Source: Mastigamoeba balamuthi
Taxonomy: Eukaryota > Evosea > Mastigamoebida > Mastigamoebidae
NCBI GenBank assembly: GCA_902651635.1
Contig: CACRSC010000079.1
Coordinates: 30,394 to 94,393 of the forward strand
DNA: 64,000 bases
Direction: 5' to 3'
Of the stretch, positions 46,061 through 56,714 are shown piece by piece; position 1 is the stretch's first letter; each line of letters begins with the position of its first letter. The position numbers were made by a program, and so were the translations under genes. The notes beneath the pieces were generated by a model, which saw only the letters and a list, made by a program, of their open reading frames with translations, was not told where the DNA came from and ran no database searches.

Positions 46061-47645
46061 ATGTCCCGCGTGCTCACCGCTCTCTCCGTGGCGCTGCTGG
46101 CAGCCGCCTCGTGCGCCGCCGGGTCCATCACGACGATGGAGGCCCTCAGGCACGCCATCGCCCAGGGCCCGCTGCGCACCGTCGCCGTCCTCGCCGCCTC
46201 CAACGTCGACAGCGTCCGCGGCGTGCTGCCCAACTCGACCAAGTTCGTCGTCTGCGACGGCAAGACCGTCAACGCCATCGGCTCCAAGGCCCGTACCGCT
46301 TTTTTCCCTCTCGCCCACAGGACAGGCCCCTGCAGCGCGTTTGCCCGCTTTTGTCGAGTTTCGGACCCCGCCACTCCCAGCCGGCTACTCCGCACCTTAA
46401 GAGGAGAGGGGGGCTTCTGGAAAGAGGCGTCGGTTCTGACGTAATTGCGTTGCTCCGCTCCCTGTGCCTGTGCAGTACGTCAAGTGCAACACGCAGCAGA
46501 TGTACGACCTCGTCGACAACGGCAGCGTCATCGCCGCGGTCGTCGCCGGCGGCAACTGCCCCCCGGCCTCGGAGCTCAAGCGCCTGCAGTACTTCGGCTC
46601 GCCCTTCGTCTCCTCCCGCGCCATGTTCATGCGGACGTACGCAACTCGCAGTTGCTGGCCCTGAATTCAATCGCGAGATTCCGATTCAATCGAAACGGGG
46701 GCCTGTTGCTCACCTCGTGGCGGGGTGGGACTACCCAGGGACTCGACCGCGGACGACCTGTCGGCCGCGGTGGACGCCGCGCTGACGAGGGTGTGGATGA
46801 CGGGCAAGGACGTCATCGCGCGCCAGAAGAACCCGCCGCTCGACTTCCTGCAGGTGCAGTCGTGCCAGCGCACGGACCTCAGCGCGTTCCCCGTCCCGCG
46901 GCGCGACAAAGCGACGGGCATCCTGCGGGCCGTCCTCGACACGGGCAGGCTGCTGCTGGCGGGGCTGCCGGCCAACTGGGACAACGTCGGCAACTACGCC
47001 GTCAGCCCCCCGACGGGCTTCTACCCCGACTTCGTCACGGCCTTCTGCGAGGAGTTCGCCAAGCTCGCGGGCGACGACGGCGTCGCGTACGGCCCCGTCA
47101 AGTGCGAGCGCGTCCTCAGCCCCACGTCGGGCGCCGTGCTGGGCAGCGTGCTCAACGGCACCGCGCACGTCGTCGAGCCCTACTACGTCGTCGACGCCTC
47201 GTACTCGGGCACGGGCGAGAGCTGCGTCGCCGACAGCAACTGCTCCGGCGGCGACACGTGCCGCGCCACGGCCTCGTCGGGCTCGTCCAAGGTCTGCGTG
47301 CGCGTGCCGGCGGTCCCGCGGTCGCGCGCGTTCCGCCTCTCGTGCACGACGTTCGGCATCGTCAGCTTCTTCGTGACGCGGCGCGACAGCGGCTTCCACG
47401 TGGCGCCGTGGCTCGCGGGCGTCATCTCGGCGTCGGCGATCGTGCTCGTCGTGCTCGTGGCGGGGCTCGTGGTGCTGTCGCTGTGGCTCATCAAGCGCGA
47501 GAGGCAGGGGCAGCCCGTGTTCCGCCCGCTGCCCGAGGGCCGCCAGGAGGGCGCCGTCGTCGGCGACCAGCCCGATTCGATGCGCAGGCGCGCGGCCAAG
47601 CCCCCGTCGTCGGACGACAAGAGCGTCGAGGTCGACTCACTGTGA
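46061..47645 (+). CDS. Type I membrane protein with solute-binding-like ectodomain
   Basis: Exons are 46061-46288, 46476-46636 and 46739-47645, closing at 431 residues. A signal peptide (MSRVLTALSVALLAAASCAA) is followed by ~340 extracellular residues and one membrane helix (SAIVLVVLVAGLVVLSLWLI), then a 50-residue basic/acidic cytoplasmic tail. The ectodomain has features of bacterial family 3 solute-binding folds: a first lobe with YDLVDNGSVIAAVVAG and a second with GFYPDFVTAFCEEFAKLA. A short Cys module (CVADSNCSGGDTC) is inserted near residue 300. The ligand is unknown; a surface receptor or binding protein is inferred. Intron 1 (46289-46475) is modelled with a GC donor (AAG/gcccgt), the only junction that keeps phase. 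The next two genes on the same strand are also secreted. Confidence 0.75.
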
Positions 47646-47821
47646 GACCGCAGCGGCGCTGTTTGGAGAAACGCAAATGATAGTAACGCAGGCTCAGTTT
47701 TCATTTACTGCCAAGCAATTGCACACTTTCTCTGGAGGTGGTATCTCCTCGATTTTTCAACCGCTGTTAACTGCTACAGGTGCACAGCTGCACATTTATC
47801 TTATTCTTGTCTCCACAGGGC

Positions 47822-48690
47822 ATGCAGCTGCTCGCCTTTGCGGCTGTGATCTTGCTGCTCTCGTTGCTCTCGACGCGGTCGTCGGCGGAGACTCTGCACG
47901 TGAACTACCAGCCGGCGTACTGGAAGCAACAGCAGGCGGGCAACGTAGACGGTCTCATGTGTCAGGACGCTCTCGCTGGGCGCAGCAGGGCGTACTTCCA
48001 GGCTTACCCGTACATCGCATACCTGCACGCTACCCAGGTTCCCACCACCTCCTGAACCAGAGATGGGATGGTTCCCGTCCAGGCCTGGCGGATTATGAGG
48101 CCAAACTATGGAAGGCATATCACGGTGTCTGGGTTGTTATCTTCTCCCGTCGGTGGGGCCTTTATGGCAAGGAAAGATGATGCTCTTGCCGCAAAACCGA
48201 CACCCGACTTGATGAATTAGCTGTACGAGTGCGGGGCTCATTTCACTCACAATCCTACGTCGGGAGGCAGGCGAACTGTGGTCAGTGCGTCAGGCTCACT
48301 AGTACCACGACCGGCGCGGCAGAGACGTTTCGCATCGTGGACCTTTGCGGTGGCGAGGGGCACATTGGCGATGTAGAGTATCCCGCATACGACGGTTGTG
48401 CCGCTCCCGATACCACGTGCATCCAGGGCTGGACGAAGCTCGACCCCGACGGAGCCGGGTACCAGGCGGGCCACATCGACGTCATCGCCTCCGCTCCGTT
48501 CCCGTGTGACAGCGGCCCCTGCGTTTCCCACCGGTGCACCGCGAGCGACTGCGGGGAAATCGACGACGGCTGCGGCAAAACTCTCGAATGCGGGAGCTGT
48601 GAGAAAAGCGAGGCAGCAGGAGCTCCATCATTCCTCGGGGTGTGTGCACGCGCGATGGGCCTCCTGCCGGTGCTGGAGCTGCTGTTGTAG
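47822..48690 (+). CDS. Secreted double-psi beta-barrel protein, expansin/RlpA-like
   Basis: Exon 1 is 47822-48037 and exon 2 is modelled from 48271, giving 211 residues. The acceptor is less certain than others, because the barrel start is variable. The signal peptide is MQLLAFAAVILLLSLLSTRS. Barrel motifs are NCGQCVRLT, FRIVDLCGGEGHIGD (the conserved D-x-C), then YPAYDGC and GHIDV. A Cys-rich module CTASDCGEIDDGCGKTLECG follows, and the C terminus is hydrophobic after SEAAGAPS, like a GPI-attachment signal. Proteins of this fold loosen or bind cell-wall polysaccharide. The pectate lyase gene lies downstream on the same strand, so a joint role in wall digestion is plausible. Bacterial origin by transfer is possible, but the gene has a spliceosomal intron. 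Confidence 0.7.
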
Positions 48691-49397
48691 TGATTTTGTA
48701 CTGGCTTTTCCTTTGAAGAAGGACGTATGAACAAGTCGCCCCTTTTTCGCATACTCGTATGTCTTTGCACTGTGTCTCCATACGGTGTGTCGGCGGGTGC
48801 TCTCCGCAGAGAGCTGCTATTGTCATGGCACCCTTCGTCCGCCTCAAGACTGGTCTTTTTCAAACGACTGCTGTGGGTTGATGAGAACGACAATGTGAAC
48901 AAGCCGATAGCCAAAGGGAGAGAAACGGCGGGGGACCCGGCTGCGATGCAGGTGCCGCGTGGAGGCTCTGAGCGGCTCTGGTGGTGCTGGCACGCGTCGG
49001 CAGGTGTGGCGACGGGAGTTCGGAGTGGGAATCCAGCGCAGTTGGAGTGCTGCTTTCCACCTATCTTACGTCAATGTTGCAAAACATCGCCAAAGGAGTT
49101 TCTTCCACTGACGAGAATCACGAAGCTGGCACGCGACAGGCCGGTTGCAAAGGGGGCGGGCGCCTCGCGTGGCGGGCTGCCGGCGCCGCGGCACGTGGGG
49201 CGCCGAGGAGCTGCAGGGGGTTAAGTCCACCTGGAACGTGCAGTGGACCACAGGACGGATATGTACACGGCAGTTGACAGGGTTGACTGATGTGGAACAA
49301 AATCTGACATTCTGTGCACGTGTATCTGCATATTTCAGGAGCCGGCTGTTATTCAGACCCCCACACAACTCAACACACCCGCCAGGGGCAACAACCC
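48691..49397. other. Intergenic spacer
   Basis: It holds the 3' flank of the barrel-protein gene and the upstream region of the pectate lyase. I see no gene or clear element. Confidence 0.4.
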
Positions 49398-50786
49398 ATG
49401 TCGCGTTCACTGACCGCACTGCTGCTGTGCGCCGCGGCTGTCGCCGTCGCGTACCCTGTCTGCCCCTCGTCTGGCGGGAACGACTGCCAGATGGGCTGGT
49501 CGACGCAGCACCCCGACGGCCCCGCCACTGGAGGCGAGGGCGCGCCCAAGTCGATGACGTTCGTCGTCAGGAACCGCGCCGAGTTTGTCGCCGCTGTCTC
49601 GAAGGAGGGCAAGAAGATCATCTACGTGTCGGGCACGATCCGCGGCGACGACATCGGCAGGGGCCAGGTCGCCGACATGGCGTACTTCAAGGCCAAGACG
49701 GGCTACGACTTCGACGCGTACCTGCGCAACCCCAAGTCGATGGGCCAGCAGCGCCAGGCGGTGCTGAAGCTGCAGGGCCCGCTCATCGTGGTCGACCTCA
49801 ACGACGACACGAGCATCATCGGGCTGGGCAACAACGCGAGGATCGAGCAGATGAACCTGAGGCTCAAGCGCGCGACCAACGTCGTCATCCGCAACATCGA
49901 GATCGAGACGCCTCGCGACTTCGCGACGGCGTGGTCGTCCAACGACGGGTGGAACGCCGAGTGGGACTCGCTGACGGTCGAGGCGTCGACGAGGCTCTGG
50001 TTCGACCACCTGACGTTCACCGACGGCCGCTTCCCCGACTGGAAGGCGGGCCAGTACAAGGGCAAGAACATCCAGTGGCACGACGGCATGCTCGACCTCA
50101 AGAAGGGCTCGGACTTTGTCACGATCAGCAACTGCATCTTCAAGGACCACGCCAAGACTAACCTGATCGGCTCGAGCGACAAGATGGCCGCCATCGATTC
50201 GGGCCGCCTGAGGATCACCTTCTACAAGAACATGTGGAGCAACACCGAGTCTCGCGCGCCGCGCGTGCGCTTCGGCAAGGTCCACCTGCTGGGTAACTAC
50301 TACCAGGCCGGCGAGAACACGCTCTACTTCATGGGCATGGGCTACCAGTGCTCGATCCTGAGCGAGGGCAACGTCTTCGAGGCGCGCAGGGACAAGCAGA
50401 TCCTCGACCACTTCAAGGGCACGCAGCTCAGGGACTCGGGCTCGTGGTTCAACGGCGTGCCGTACTCGAGCACGATCCAGGCGCTCGCGGGGGGCAACGG
50501 CAACCTCGGGTGGGCCCCGACGTACAAGTACAGCGTCCCGGCCAACGTCAACGCGGCCAAGGCGGAGGTGCTGGCCAACGCCGGCGCAGGCAAGCTGAGG
50601 ATAGCCGCCGACACGGGCGACAACGCGACGATGGTGATCCCCGACGGCGTGCAGTCCGAGGCCATCCCCAACGCCGGCTGGGAGGGCGAGGCCGAGGACC
50701 CCGACACCGACGAGAACCCCACCAGCGGCGCCGCCGTCGCGTGCGCCTCTGCGGCCATCGCTGCGCTGCTCGCTCTCGCCAACTAG
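49398..50786 (+). CDS. Secreted pectate lyase, polysaccharide lyase family 1
   Basis: It should cleave de-esterified pectin by Ca2+-dependent beta-elimination outside the cell. The single exon codes for 462 residues. The ATG at 49398 gives a clean signal peptide (MSRSLTALLLCAAAVAVA); an upstream in-frame ATG at 49314 would bury it. The parallel beta-helix core shows NNARIEQMNLRLK, WFDHLTFTDG, DGMLDLKKGSDFVTISNC with the Ca2+-site acidic residues, FKDHAKTNLIGSSD, ITFYKNMWSNTESRAPRVRF with the catalytic Arg, and GKVHLLGNYY. The acidic tail DPDTDENPTSG followed by ACASAAIAALLALAN looks like a GPI-anchor signal, so it may stay on the cell surface. The absence of introns contrasts with most neighbours and would fit acquisition from bacteria or fungi. 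It implies plant or algal wall material as food. Confidence 0.93.
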   Translation: MSRSLTALLLCAAAVAVAYPVCPSSGGNDCQMGWSTQHPDGPATGGEGAPKSMTFVVRNRAEFVAAVSKEGKKIIYVSGTIRGDDIGRGQVADMAYFKAKTGYDFDAYLRNPKSMGQQRQAVLKLQGPLIVVDLNDDTSIIGLGNNARIEQMNLRLKRATNVVIRNIEIETPRDFATAWSSNDGWNAEWDSLTVEASTRLWFDHLTFTDGRFPDWKAGQYKGKNIQWHDGMLDLKKGSDFVTISNCIFKDHAKTNLIGSSDKMAAIDSGRLRITFYKNMWSNTESRAPRVRFGKVHLLGNYYQAGENTLYFMGMGYQCSILSEGNVFEARRDKQILDHFKGTQLRDSGSWFNGVPYSSTIQALAGGNGNLGWAPTYKYSVPANVNAAKAEVLANAGAGKLRIAADTGDNATMVIPDGVQSEAIPNAGWEGEAEDPDTDENPTSGAAVACASAAIAALLALAN

Positions 50787-50844
50787 AGCCTCTGGCCTGT
50801 CTTCCCTGTTCACCCATCCCAACCTCTGACGAATAGAACGAGCA

Positions 50845-50850
50845 AATAAA
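50845..50850 (+). terminator. AATAAA poly(A) signal of the pectate lyase gene
   Basis: AATAAA lies 59 nt after the stop codon in A-rich sequence, a normal position for 3'-end formation. Confidence 0.6.
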
Positions 50851-50962
50851 AAGTAAAGAGACGAGTGAGAGAGGCAGAGCAACAAAGCATGCGTGTTATC
50901 TGTTCATCTGCCCAGCCCAATCTTGGGGGGTGGAGCGCGAGCAGAGCGTATGTTGCACGGCC

Positions 50963-51917
50963 TCAGAGTCCCCTGCAGACGGCGGGCTTGGGGCCCGCGT
51001 AGGCGTCGCAGACGGTGCGCTCGAAGTCGGCCTCCGAGTGGCCACCGGGGCACTCCTGCCAGTCGCCGTCGTGGACGCAGCGGGGCTTGCCGTCGACGTA
51101 GATCGAGCACGAGACGCGCACGGACCCGCACGACTCGACAGACTCGCGCAGCAGCGACGCGCCCAGCTCGCCGCTGGCGCACTCGTTCAGGGCCTCCCAG
51201 TTCAGCCCGCACTTGCTCGCACACGTCTGCGCGTTCCTCGGAATCGACCCCTGTTGAAACGCGCCCACCAGACACGTCAACGAAGCTCGGAATCCGAATT
51301 GAATTCCCAAACAAATGCAGGACCCCGCGATGAGAAGAAGCTGGGGGCTGGGGAGGGGGGTCAACCTGCGTGTGGTCCTGGCAGAGGACGAAGCACCACG
51401 AGGCGGAGGCGTCGAAGAGGTGGCGCGCGCACAGCTGCTGCGTGTCTCCCGCGCACTCGGAGGCGCCGTGCGGGCACGTGACCCCGCTCGCCGTGCTCTT
51501 GCCGATGAAGTGCAGCTGGCCGCGGCAGTATTTTCGTGTCGACGTCATCAGTGACGTTCGCAGATATTGTTTCCGCAGCGGGGGAGAGAAATCAAAACGG
51601 CCGGGGGGCGGTGTGGGCGTGTGGGAGGGGGCAGCGCTGCTGCGCGGGCGCACCGTGACGTTGGAGATCGCGTTCAGGGCGTCGAAGGGCCACGCCGTCT
51701 CGCACACGGCGGCGTCGGGGCACTGCGCCAGGGGGCGTCGGGGGTCAGCGGCGGCCCCGTGGAGGCCCGGGGACTGCGGGGCCCACGAGAGAGAGGGCCC
51801 CGAGCGGGCGGAGAGGGGGCGGACCCTCGACATGACGTAGAAGTCGACGGCGACGGGGTCGGAGGCGAGCGCAAGGCCCACCGAGACGAGGAGAACCGCT
51901 GCGAAGCGCGCCAGCAT
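50963..51917 (-). CDS. GILT-family thiol reductase
   Basis: GILT enzymes reduce disulfides of proteins in acidic lysosomes or phagosomes. Exons are 51825-51917, 51654-51722, 51366-51515 and 50963-51250, all in phase 0, closing at 199 residues, near family length. A signal peptide is followed by VAVDFYVMSR and the redox site CPDAAVC, a spacing of five residues instead of the usual CxxC; as I recall, fungal GILT-like proteins also carry CPDAxxC. The family signature appears as CPHGASECAGDTQQLC. Further Cys pairs and KPRCVHDGDW close the domain, which ends VCDAYAGPKPAVC. In a phagotroph it would help unfold ingested protein. It is divergent from AdhE across 1.1 kb. Confidence 0.88.
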
Positions 51918-53055
51918 GCTGGGTGGGTTGGGCACAGGAGATTTGAGATGAATGGGCGGGTGTTCCCCTGATTCTTCTTGCCGATATGTCTTTTCCTTCG
52001 GCGTCACTGATGATGCAGGGCCCTTCTCAGTTCTGGTGCTGTTGCACAAGAGTATTGAGAGTGACGACTCACTGCGATACTGCCAACAGTGATTCGGGGC
52101 ACATGAGATGACCCGCTGTTGTCGAATGGACGGTGGCAAAGCAACGCAAGCTCCTACATAGTTCGCCGCGCTGATAGAGGGTTGCGAGCTCCTAGTGCTC
52201 CGCGCTCACACTGACTGGTCACTGCTCGTTGGCTCCCGCCGTGCACACCCGTCATCGGGGATCGACCACAGTGGCTAGAACAGACGATCCGTTCAAAACT
52301 GCGGGGCCAATTAAGACACTTGATCATCGCAGGCCATCCACTAACATCCACGAGCGAGTTGGATCACTGTCAGCCCTCGCGGCGCACCAGGGACTGCTCT
52401 CGCGCCCAGCGAGAGGCGACTGCGCACCTGCGAAGCGAAGGGGCTGCTGTGGGAGTCAACGGGACGTGGAGGAGAAGAAGGGACCCTCGGCAAGTGCCCA
52501 CCTCCCCCCACTCCAGAGTCGCCTGCGACTGCGCAACCGAGCGTGCACTTGCAGCCACGGGGCTGCAGACGCGGTGACGTGCGGTCTGCGCTGCTCTCAC
52601 GTCGAGGGCACACGCACCCCCGAGTCGAGAAACAGCCCCGAAGTCCCACGCGCGAGAGAGGCCTGTTCTCGCACGCTGCTGCGAATATCTCGTGACGTGG
52701 CGACGAGTCACCAGAAAGCGTGACGAGCGCGCCAGAACTGCCGGAGCAGATCGGCCCGTATCCCCGGGGCTGAGGCCCAGCGAGGGCCCAGCGACCGTCC
52801 AGCAGCCTCGCAGACGCTCGCGGAGTTCCCGCACGCCACCCCCGCGCGTTCCCCAGCAGCCAGGGGCTCGGGAAGCGCGGCGAGAGCGGCAGAGAGCGGC
52901 GCAGAGCTGCTCCGGTGCTCGCTGCCTGGAAAAAGAACCTTTTCTCCGCCGGTAAGGCTGAGAAAATTCCCGGCTCGGGGCTCGCAGCGAATGACCTGGC
53001 TGACGTGTTCTCACCGCTCACTTTCACTAACCCAAAGCCAACCAGCAAGCAACAC
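51918..53055. promoter_or_regulatory. Divergent upstream region between the GILT and AdhE genes
   Basis: The two start codons face away from each other, so this 1.1 kb should contain both promoters and any upstream AdhE leader. The right half (52.4-52.95 kb) is very GC-rich and open in several frames on both strands but contains no recognisable domain. No motif can be named with confidence. Confidence 0.35.
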
Positions 53056-56000
53056 ATGGTCCGCTCTGCTCTGCTTCCTCCCCCGCCTGCACTGCATCGC
53101 ACTCACTTGGGGTTTCTGCGAGCAGGCAACTACTGCCCCTGTAAAGACGCAGGCGCCCGCAGCGCCCGCAGCGCCCGTCGTCGACGAGGCCGCGGCGGCT
53201 GCGGCGCAGATGGACACAATACTCGAGAAGGTCGTCGCCGCGGAGAAGGTCTACGCGACCTTCACGCAGGAGCAGGTCGACAAGATCTTCGAGGCCGTCG
53301 CCATGGCTGCGTGAGTCCCCCTCTCCCTGCTCCCTCCCGCAATGGTCTGCATGGAGAGGGAAAGGCGATGGAGACAGTGCTGTGTGCCCTCTCGCATCGC
53401 AACCAGCAGACTAGAACAGAACAAACTGACTTTGTGCGGTGCTCGCGGGCCTTGGCGTCGTCGCGCAGCTGCATGCAGAGGATCCCGCTCGCGAAGATGG
53501 CGGTCGAGGACACGGGCATGGGCGTGATGGAGGACAAGGTTCGTTTGCCGCTGGTCTCTCGCCCTCGTCTCGTTTTCTCTGCAGCGAGCGCTTTTCGTTC
53601 CAGCACATTTCCCGGACAACTGATTGATTTCGCGCGATATCAACTGGAAATGAGCCGTTAATATTCGTACCCCGCGCGCCCTAACAAACACACGACGGCG
53701 CCGATGCCGCGGCCCGCGCGCAGGTCATCAAGAACCAGTTCGCCTCGGAGTTCATCTACAACAAGTACAGGTTCGAGCGCACGTGCGGCCTGGTCAAGTC
53801 GGACCCCGCCAACGGATTCAGCCAGTACGCCGAGCCCCTCGGCGTCATCGCGGGCATCATCCCGACGACCAACCCGACGTCGACGGTCATCTTCAAGTCG
53901 CTGATAGCGCTCAAGACGCGCAACGCGATCGTCTTCTCGCCGCACCCGAGGGCCAAGCGCAGCACGATCGCGGCTGCCAAGATCTGCCTCGAGGCTGCGG
54001 TCAAGGCCGGGGCGCCCGAGAACATCATCGCGTGGATCGAGAACCCCTCGATCGCGCTGAGCGCCGCGCTTATGAGCCACCGCCTGGTGAACCTGATCCT
54101 GGCGACGGGCGGGCCCGGCATGGTCAAGGCCGCGTACAAGAGCGGGAACCCCGCCATCGGCGTGGGGCCCGGCAACTGCCCGGCGCTGATCGACGAGACG
54201 GCGGACATCAAGATGGCCGTGGCGTCGATCATCATGTCCAAGACGTTCGACAACGGCATGATCTGCGCGTCAGAGCAGACGGTCATCGTGCACGACAAGG
54301 TCTACGAGGAGGTCAAGCGCGAGTTCCAGACGCGCGGCTGCCACTTTGTGACGCCGTCGGAGAAGGCCGAGCTCGACAAGATGATCCTCATCAACGGCCT
54401 GCCCAACGCCAAGATCGTGGGCCAGAAGGCCGCGACGGTCATCGAGCTGGCGGGGCTCAAGGACAAGATCCCCTCGGACACGCCCGTGCTGCTGGCCGAG
54501 ATCAGCGAGGTCGGCAAGCAGGAGCCCTGGTCGCTCGAGAAGCTCTGCCCGACGCTGGGCATGTTCCGCGTGCCGTCGTTCGAGGCCGGCGTCGACCTGG
54601 CGCTGCGCTGCGTGCAGTTCGGCCGCGGGCACACGAGCAGCCTCTTCACGCACCCGCAGAACGCGGACCGCATACACTACCTGAGTGCACGGATGCCCTG
54701 CAGCCGCATCGTCTGCAACTGCCCATCGGCGCACGGCGGCATCGGCGACATCTACAACTTCGTGATGGCGCCGGCGCTGACGCTGGGCTGCGGCAGCTGG
54801 GGCAGCAACAGCGTCTCGGAGAACATCGGGCCCAAGCACCTGCTCAACTTCAAGAGCGTCGCCGAGCGCCGCGAGAACATGCTCTGGATGCAGCTGCCCC
54901 CGCGCGTCTACTTCAAGTTCGGCTGCCTCAACACGGCGCTGGTCAGCGAGCTGCGCAACAGGAAGCGCGCCCTCGTCGTCACCGACGTGCCGCTGTTCAA
55001 CCTCGGCTACGCCAAGCGCGTCACGGACCCGCTGCAGGCCGTCGGCGTGCTCTGCGAGACGTTCTACGACGTGGAGCCCGACCCGAGCTTCGACACGGTG
55101 CGCAAGGGCCTCGAGCGCATCAGGCTGTTCAAGCCCGACGTGATCATCGGCCTCGGCGGCGGCTCGGCCATGGACGCGGCCAAGATGATGTGGCTCTTCT
55201 ACGAGTTCCCCGAGTACGAGCACAAGATCGAGTTCCTCTGCGCGCGCTTCATGGACATCCGCAAGCGCATCTTCTCGCTGCCCAAGCCGCAGGCCAAGAA
55301 GTGCCAGCTGGTCTGCGTGCCGACGACCTCGGGCACAGGCTCCGAGGTCACGCCGTTCTCGGTCATCACCAACAAGCAGGAGGGCATCAAGTACCCCGTC
55401 ACCGACTACGTGCTGGTCCCCGACATCGCCATCGCCGACCCCGAGCTGACGCTCTCGGTCCCGCGCGGCCTCGTGGCCTCGTGCGGCCTCGACGTGCTGA
55501 CGCACGCGCTCGAGGCGTTCACGAGCACCTTCTCGACGCCGTTCACGGCCGGGTACTGCCTGCAGGCGACGGACATGATCTTCAAGTACCTCGAGCGCAG
55601 CTACGTCAACGGCGGCAAGGACCAGGAGGCCCGCGAGGCCGTGCACTACGCGGCGACGCTCGCGGGCATCGCCTTTGCCAACTCGTTCCTGGGCCTCTCG
55701 CACAGCTGCGCGCACAAGCTGGGCAGCTCGTTCCACATCCCGCACGGCACGGCCAACGCCCTCGTGCTGCCCTACGTCATCTACTACAACAGCACCGACG
55801 CGCCCAGCAAGTTCGTGCCGTTCCCGCAGTACCGCTACCCGCAGGCCAAGGAGCGCTACGCCCAGATCGCGCACATGCTGCACCTGGGAGAGGGCCTCGA
55901 CGACAACGGCAAGGTCATGGCGCTGATCGACGCCATCGAGGAGCTCAAGATCAAGGTCAACCTGCCGCTCTCGATCCAGCAGTACGGCGTCCCCGAGTCG

Positions 56001-56207
56001 GACTTCCTGGCCAAGGTCGACGAGGTCTCGCTGCTGGCGTTTGACGACCAGTGCACGGGCACCAACCCCAGGTACCCGCTCGTCTCGGAGATCAAGGGCG
56101 TGCTGCTCGACGCCTACTACGGCACGCTCTCGCCCAAGAACCCCCAGCGCATGCAGGGCCTCCACATCCGCAGGGAGCTCTCCAAGCTCGTCCCGGCGCA
56201 GCATTGA
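53056..56207 (+). CDS. adhE: Bifunctional acetaldehyde/alcohol dehydrogenase AdhE
   Basis: AdhE turns acetyl-CoA into acetaldehyde and then ethanol, reoxidising two NADH, and polymerises into spirosomes. Exons are 53056-53058, 53126-53310, 53469-53538 and 53724-56207, closing at 913 residues. The first coding exon is the ATG alone (CACATG/gtccgc). This is the simplest way to give MATTAPVKTQAPAAP, but an upstream exon cannot be excluded. The aldehyde dehydrogenase half includes AGIIPTTNPTSTVIFKSL and the catalytic Cys in FDNGMICASEQTV. The iron-type alcohol dehydrogenase half includes the GLGGGSAMDAAK nucleotide site, PTTSGTGSEVTPF, GLDVLTHALEAF and LSHSCAHKLGSSFHIPHG with the iron-binding His residues. 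In eukaryotes AdhE marks fermentative, oxygen-poor metabolism and is of bacterial origin. The ~25-residue Ala/Pro N-terminal extension is too short to judge as a targeting signal. Confidence 0.96.
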
Positions 56208-56714
56208 AAGACGCGCTTGACCGGCTCGTTTCACATGCTTTCGATCAGGCTCCCACCCCGCCAATGAAGGATTATCTCATAATAAGATCAACTCGTATGT
56301 CCATTCATCAGCAAACATGCTGCCATCCGCCTCTCGCACGTTTCGAGGGGGGTGGTGCGATGAAGCATGGTTCCGTGCTCCATTGGAAAAACCGCAAAGG
56401 GCCCAGCTATCAGCCTTGTCTGTCCTGCTTGGATAACAACCGGGATGCAAACGATGCCGCTTGAGACAACACCAATGTAACAGAGACCCGTGAGCCGGTT
56501 ACAGCCCGCCCTCGTGGCCTGAAATATCAGCAGTTCAGATTTGTGGAAGTGGAGATTTCCTCAGCATTGCCGATTCTGCCAGCACACTCCCTTTATCGCC
56601 TTCGAAGAGAGCGATCTCGGAAGAGGACCTCTCTCTCGTCCTCCCCACCTCGCCGCCAGCCAGTATTGCCACTCCACCCGGGATACAGGGTTTCCAAAGA
56701 CCCGAAAGGACTCG
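56208..56714. other. Intergenic spacer
   Basis: It contains the 3' flank of AdhE and the upstream region of the ABC transporter, both on the plus strand. No gene is evident. Confidence 0.4.

Noticed and set aside
53783-56264. Long open frames in other frames over AdhE (753 codons plus strand, 664 codons minus strand)
   Set aside because: Their composition is extreme (Arg, His, Gln, Ala) and without domains; AdhE explains the region completely.
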